A stretch of 64,000 nt of DNA from assembly GCF_000708045.1 (NCBI RefSeq), contig NZ_ANIE01000003.1:310001-374000 (forward strand), read 5' to 3'. The stretch is from Marinobacter nitratireducens (GTDB lineage Bacteria > Pseudomonadota > Gammaproteobacteria > Pseudomonadales > Oleiphilaceae). A program made the translations under genes and the position numbers. Numbering within the stretch: position 1 is the first letter of the stretch; the number at the start of each line of letters is the position of its first letter. Under the pieces are notes generated by a model, which was not told the DNA's origin, searched no databases, and saw nothing but the letters and a program-made list of their open reading frames with translations. This document shows positions 62,561 through 64,000 of the stretch, piece by piece.

Positions 62561-63403
62561 ATGAAGTTTACCGGTACCGATAAGTACGTAGCCACCGATG
62601 ACCTGCAGATGGCCGTTAACGCGGCGATCGCTCTGCAACGCCCGCTGCTGATCAAGGGGGAACCCGGAACCGGCAAGACCCTGCTGGCAGAGGAAATGGC
62701 GGCTGCCCTCGGCATGAAGCTGATCCCCTGGCACATCAAGTCGACCACCAAGGCCCACCAGGGGCTTTACGAATATGATGCGGTCTCCCGTCTGCGGGAC
62801 TCGCAGCTTGGTGATGAGAAGGTCAAGGACATCCGGAACTACATCGTCAAGGGTAAGCTTTGGGAAGCCTTCGAAGCGGATGAGCAGGTCGTGCTGCTGA
62901 TTGATGAGATCGACAAAGCGGATATCGAATTCCCGAACGACCTGCTGCTGGAACTGGATCGGATGGAGTTCTTCGTTTACGAGACCCAGGAATTCGTTAA
63001 GGCGCACAAGCGGCCTATCGTTGTTATTACCAGTAACAACGAGAAAGAACTACCGGATGCCTTTCTGCGCCGTTGCTTTTTCCACTACATCAGCTTCCCC
63101 GATCATGACACCATGAAGGATATCGTGGACGTCCACTTCCCCGGCCTGCAGCAGGAAATTGTTCGCGATGCACTGGAAGTGTTTTTCGATGTGCGTAAGG
63201 TGCCGGGCTTGAAGAAAAAGCCGTCCACGTCTGAACTGATTGACTGGCTGAAGCTTCTCATGGCGGACGAGCTATCAGCCAAAATGCTCCAGGAAAAGGA
63301 TTCCAGCACAGCGCTGCCACCGCTTTACGGTGCTCTGGTCAAGAATGAGCAGGACGTTCACCTCCTGCAGAAACTGGCGTTCATGACGCGGCGTCGTAGC
63401 TGA
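62561..63403 (+). CDS. MoxR-family AAA ATPase
   Basis: This 280-residue AAA+ protein has Walker A GEPGTGKTLLAEEMA (residues about 32-46), Walker B VVLLIDEIDKAD, a sensor segment PIVVITSNNEKELPDAFLRRC, and the lid. It is a MoxR-type chaperone ATPase acting with VWA proteins. It begins 18 bases after the VWA gene and is followed by the CoxE-like gene 23 bases on. Confidence 0.94.
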   Translation: MKFTGTDKYVATDDLQMAVNAAIALQRPLLIKGEPGTGKTLLAEEMAAALGMKLIPWHIKSTTKAHQGLYEYDAVSRLRDSQLGDEKVKDIRNYIVKGKLWEAFEADEQVVLLIDEIDKADIEFPNDLLLELDRMEFFVYETQEFVKAHKRPIVVITSNNEKELPDAFLRRCFFHYISFPDHDTMKDIVDVHFPGLQQEIVRDALEVFFDVRKVPGLKKKPSTSELIDWLKLLMADELSAKMLQEKDSSTALPPLYGALVKNEQDVHLLQKLAFMTRRRS

Positions 63404-63426
63404 TATCCGGCAAGAGTTGCATTGAT

Positions 63427-64000
63427 ATGCTGATTGATTTTTTTCTTGAAGTGCGGCGGGCAAAGGTGCCTGCCAGTCTGCGCGAATTTCTGGATTTGCT
63501 TGAAGCGCTCAGGAACCGGCTGGCATTTGCAGACATGGAAGAGTTCTATTACCTGGCCCGCTTGTGCCTGGTGAAGGACGAGCGCCACTTCGACAAGTTT
63601 GACCGTGCGTTCAAAGCTTACTTCGAGGGCATCGAGAACCTTGATGATCTGATGGAAGCGCTGATTCCGGATGATTGGCTCAGAGCCGAATTCGAAAAGC
63701 ATCTGTCGGAAGAGGACAAGGCGAAGATTGATTCACTCGGCGGTCTTGAAGAGCTGATCGAAACTTTCAAGAAGCGCATGGAGGAGCAGAAAGAGCGCCA
63801 TGCGGGCGGGAACAAGTGGATTGGTACCGGGGGAACCTCACCATTCGGTGCCAATGGCTATAACCCGGAAGGCTTCCGTATCGGGCAAAAAGACGGCCGG
63901 CAGGGAAGAGCCGTCAAGGTTTGGGAGAAGCGCCAGTACAAGGATCTGGACGACGGTATCACCCTCGGGATACGAAATATCAAGGTGGCGTTGCGTCGGT
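63427..64000 (+). CDS. CoxE-like VWA protein, N-terminal part (3' end outside window)
   Basis: The frame is open from ATG 63427 to the end of the window (191 residues seen). It begins MLIDFFLEVRRAKVPASLREF, with the FDKFDRAFKAYFEG segment and a Gly/Lys-rich region before RIGQKDGRQ. It resembles the CoxE/VWA-containing partners of MoxR ATPases, in which the VWA domain lies in the missing C-terminal half. Expected partners are the MoxR ATPase immediately upstream and the membrane VWA protein before it. Confidence 0.85.
   Translation, partial: MLIDFFLEVRRAKVPASLREFLDLLEALRNRLAFADMEEFYYLARLCLVKDERHFDKFDRAFKAYFEGIENLDDLMEALIPDDWLRAEFEKHLSEEDKAKIDSLGGLEELIETFKKRMEEQKERHAGGNKWIGTGGTSPFGANGYNPEGFRIGQKDGRQGRAVKVWEKRQYKDLDDGITLGIRNIKVALRR

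Noticed and set aside
1..64000. CRISPR arrays, insertion sequences, attachment sites, tRNA genes and riboswitches.
   Set aside because: No regularly spaced repeats, transposase or integrase motifs, or tRNA-like cloverleafs were seen on reading; a computed scan could still find weak ones.

Overview
The window is a chromosomal segment from a gammaproteobacterium that looks most like Marinobacter or a close relative. This is inferred from the gene set (prpC-acnD-prpF, ffs-dnaX-ybaB-recR-rnd-ycgL-ycgN, exosortase A with PrsK/PrsR/PrsT); no database search was possible. It contains no tRNA, rRNA, CRISPR array, transposase or integrase that I can see.

Layout. (1) 1-4476: end of a methylcitrate-cycle operon (prpC, acnD, prpF) with a hairpin after prpC and a terminator after prpF. 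(2) 4529-18462: a co-directional eight-gene exopolysaccharide operon of the exosortase A (XrtA/PEP-CTERM) type: priming sugar transferase, export lipoprotein, chain-length protein, a BY-kinase-like ATPase with a broken Walker A motif, an outer-membrane barrel protein, a deacetylase, a FemAB-like protein and, 13 nt further on, a 1934-residue two-module NRPS (A-T-C-A-T-TE). (3) 18466-25293: two genes on the minus strand (glycosyltransferase, deacetylase), then a 4'-phosphopantetheinyl transferase, a GT2 glycosyltransferase and a DegT-like aminotransferase on plus, then exosortase A fused to an EpsI domain on minus. (4) 25422-37169: a visibly A+T-richer stretch of variable glycan genes (GT4s, a GT2, O-antigen ligase/polymerase, Wzx flippase, a secreted beta-helix protein, a CapK-like AMP ligase). 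(5) 37310-41282: a small protein with a degenerate PEP-CTERM tail, a large PA14/TSP3/FN3 lipoprotein, and a canonical PEP-CTERM protein. Both PEP-CTERM-type genes have a -24/-12 (sigma-54) promoter. (6) 41373-44951: a carbamoyltransferase / SxtJ / DUF5989 / SGNH-hydrolase module ending at a bidirectional terminator. (7) 44960-51345, minus strand: prsT, prsR and prsK, the TPR lipoprotein, sigma-54 response regulator and histidine kinase of PEP-CTERM systems. (8) 51397-64000: housekeeping genes: SDR protein, acyltransferase, hexose-6-phosphate mutarotase, 2OG-Fe(II) oxygenase, 4.5S RNA, dnaX, ybaB, recR, rnd, ycgL, ycgN, and a VWA/MoxR/VWA cluster cut by the window end.

How it fits together. 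Regions 2-7 read as one surface-biogenesis system. A lipid-linked glycan is primed, extended, flipped, polymerised and exported. PEP-CTERM proteins are exported and processed by XrtA. PrsK/PrsR with RpoN probably switch on the PEP-CTERM genes in the same window. The unusual part is the complete NRPS at the end of the core EPS operon, with its own carrier-protein-activating enzyme 2.2 kb away. I infer that a short peptide is made for the envelope, perhaps as a decoration of the exopolysaccharide or a PEP-CTERM protein. The carbamoyltransferase, FemAB-like protein, aminotransferase and CapK ligase would be further decoration enzymes.
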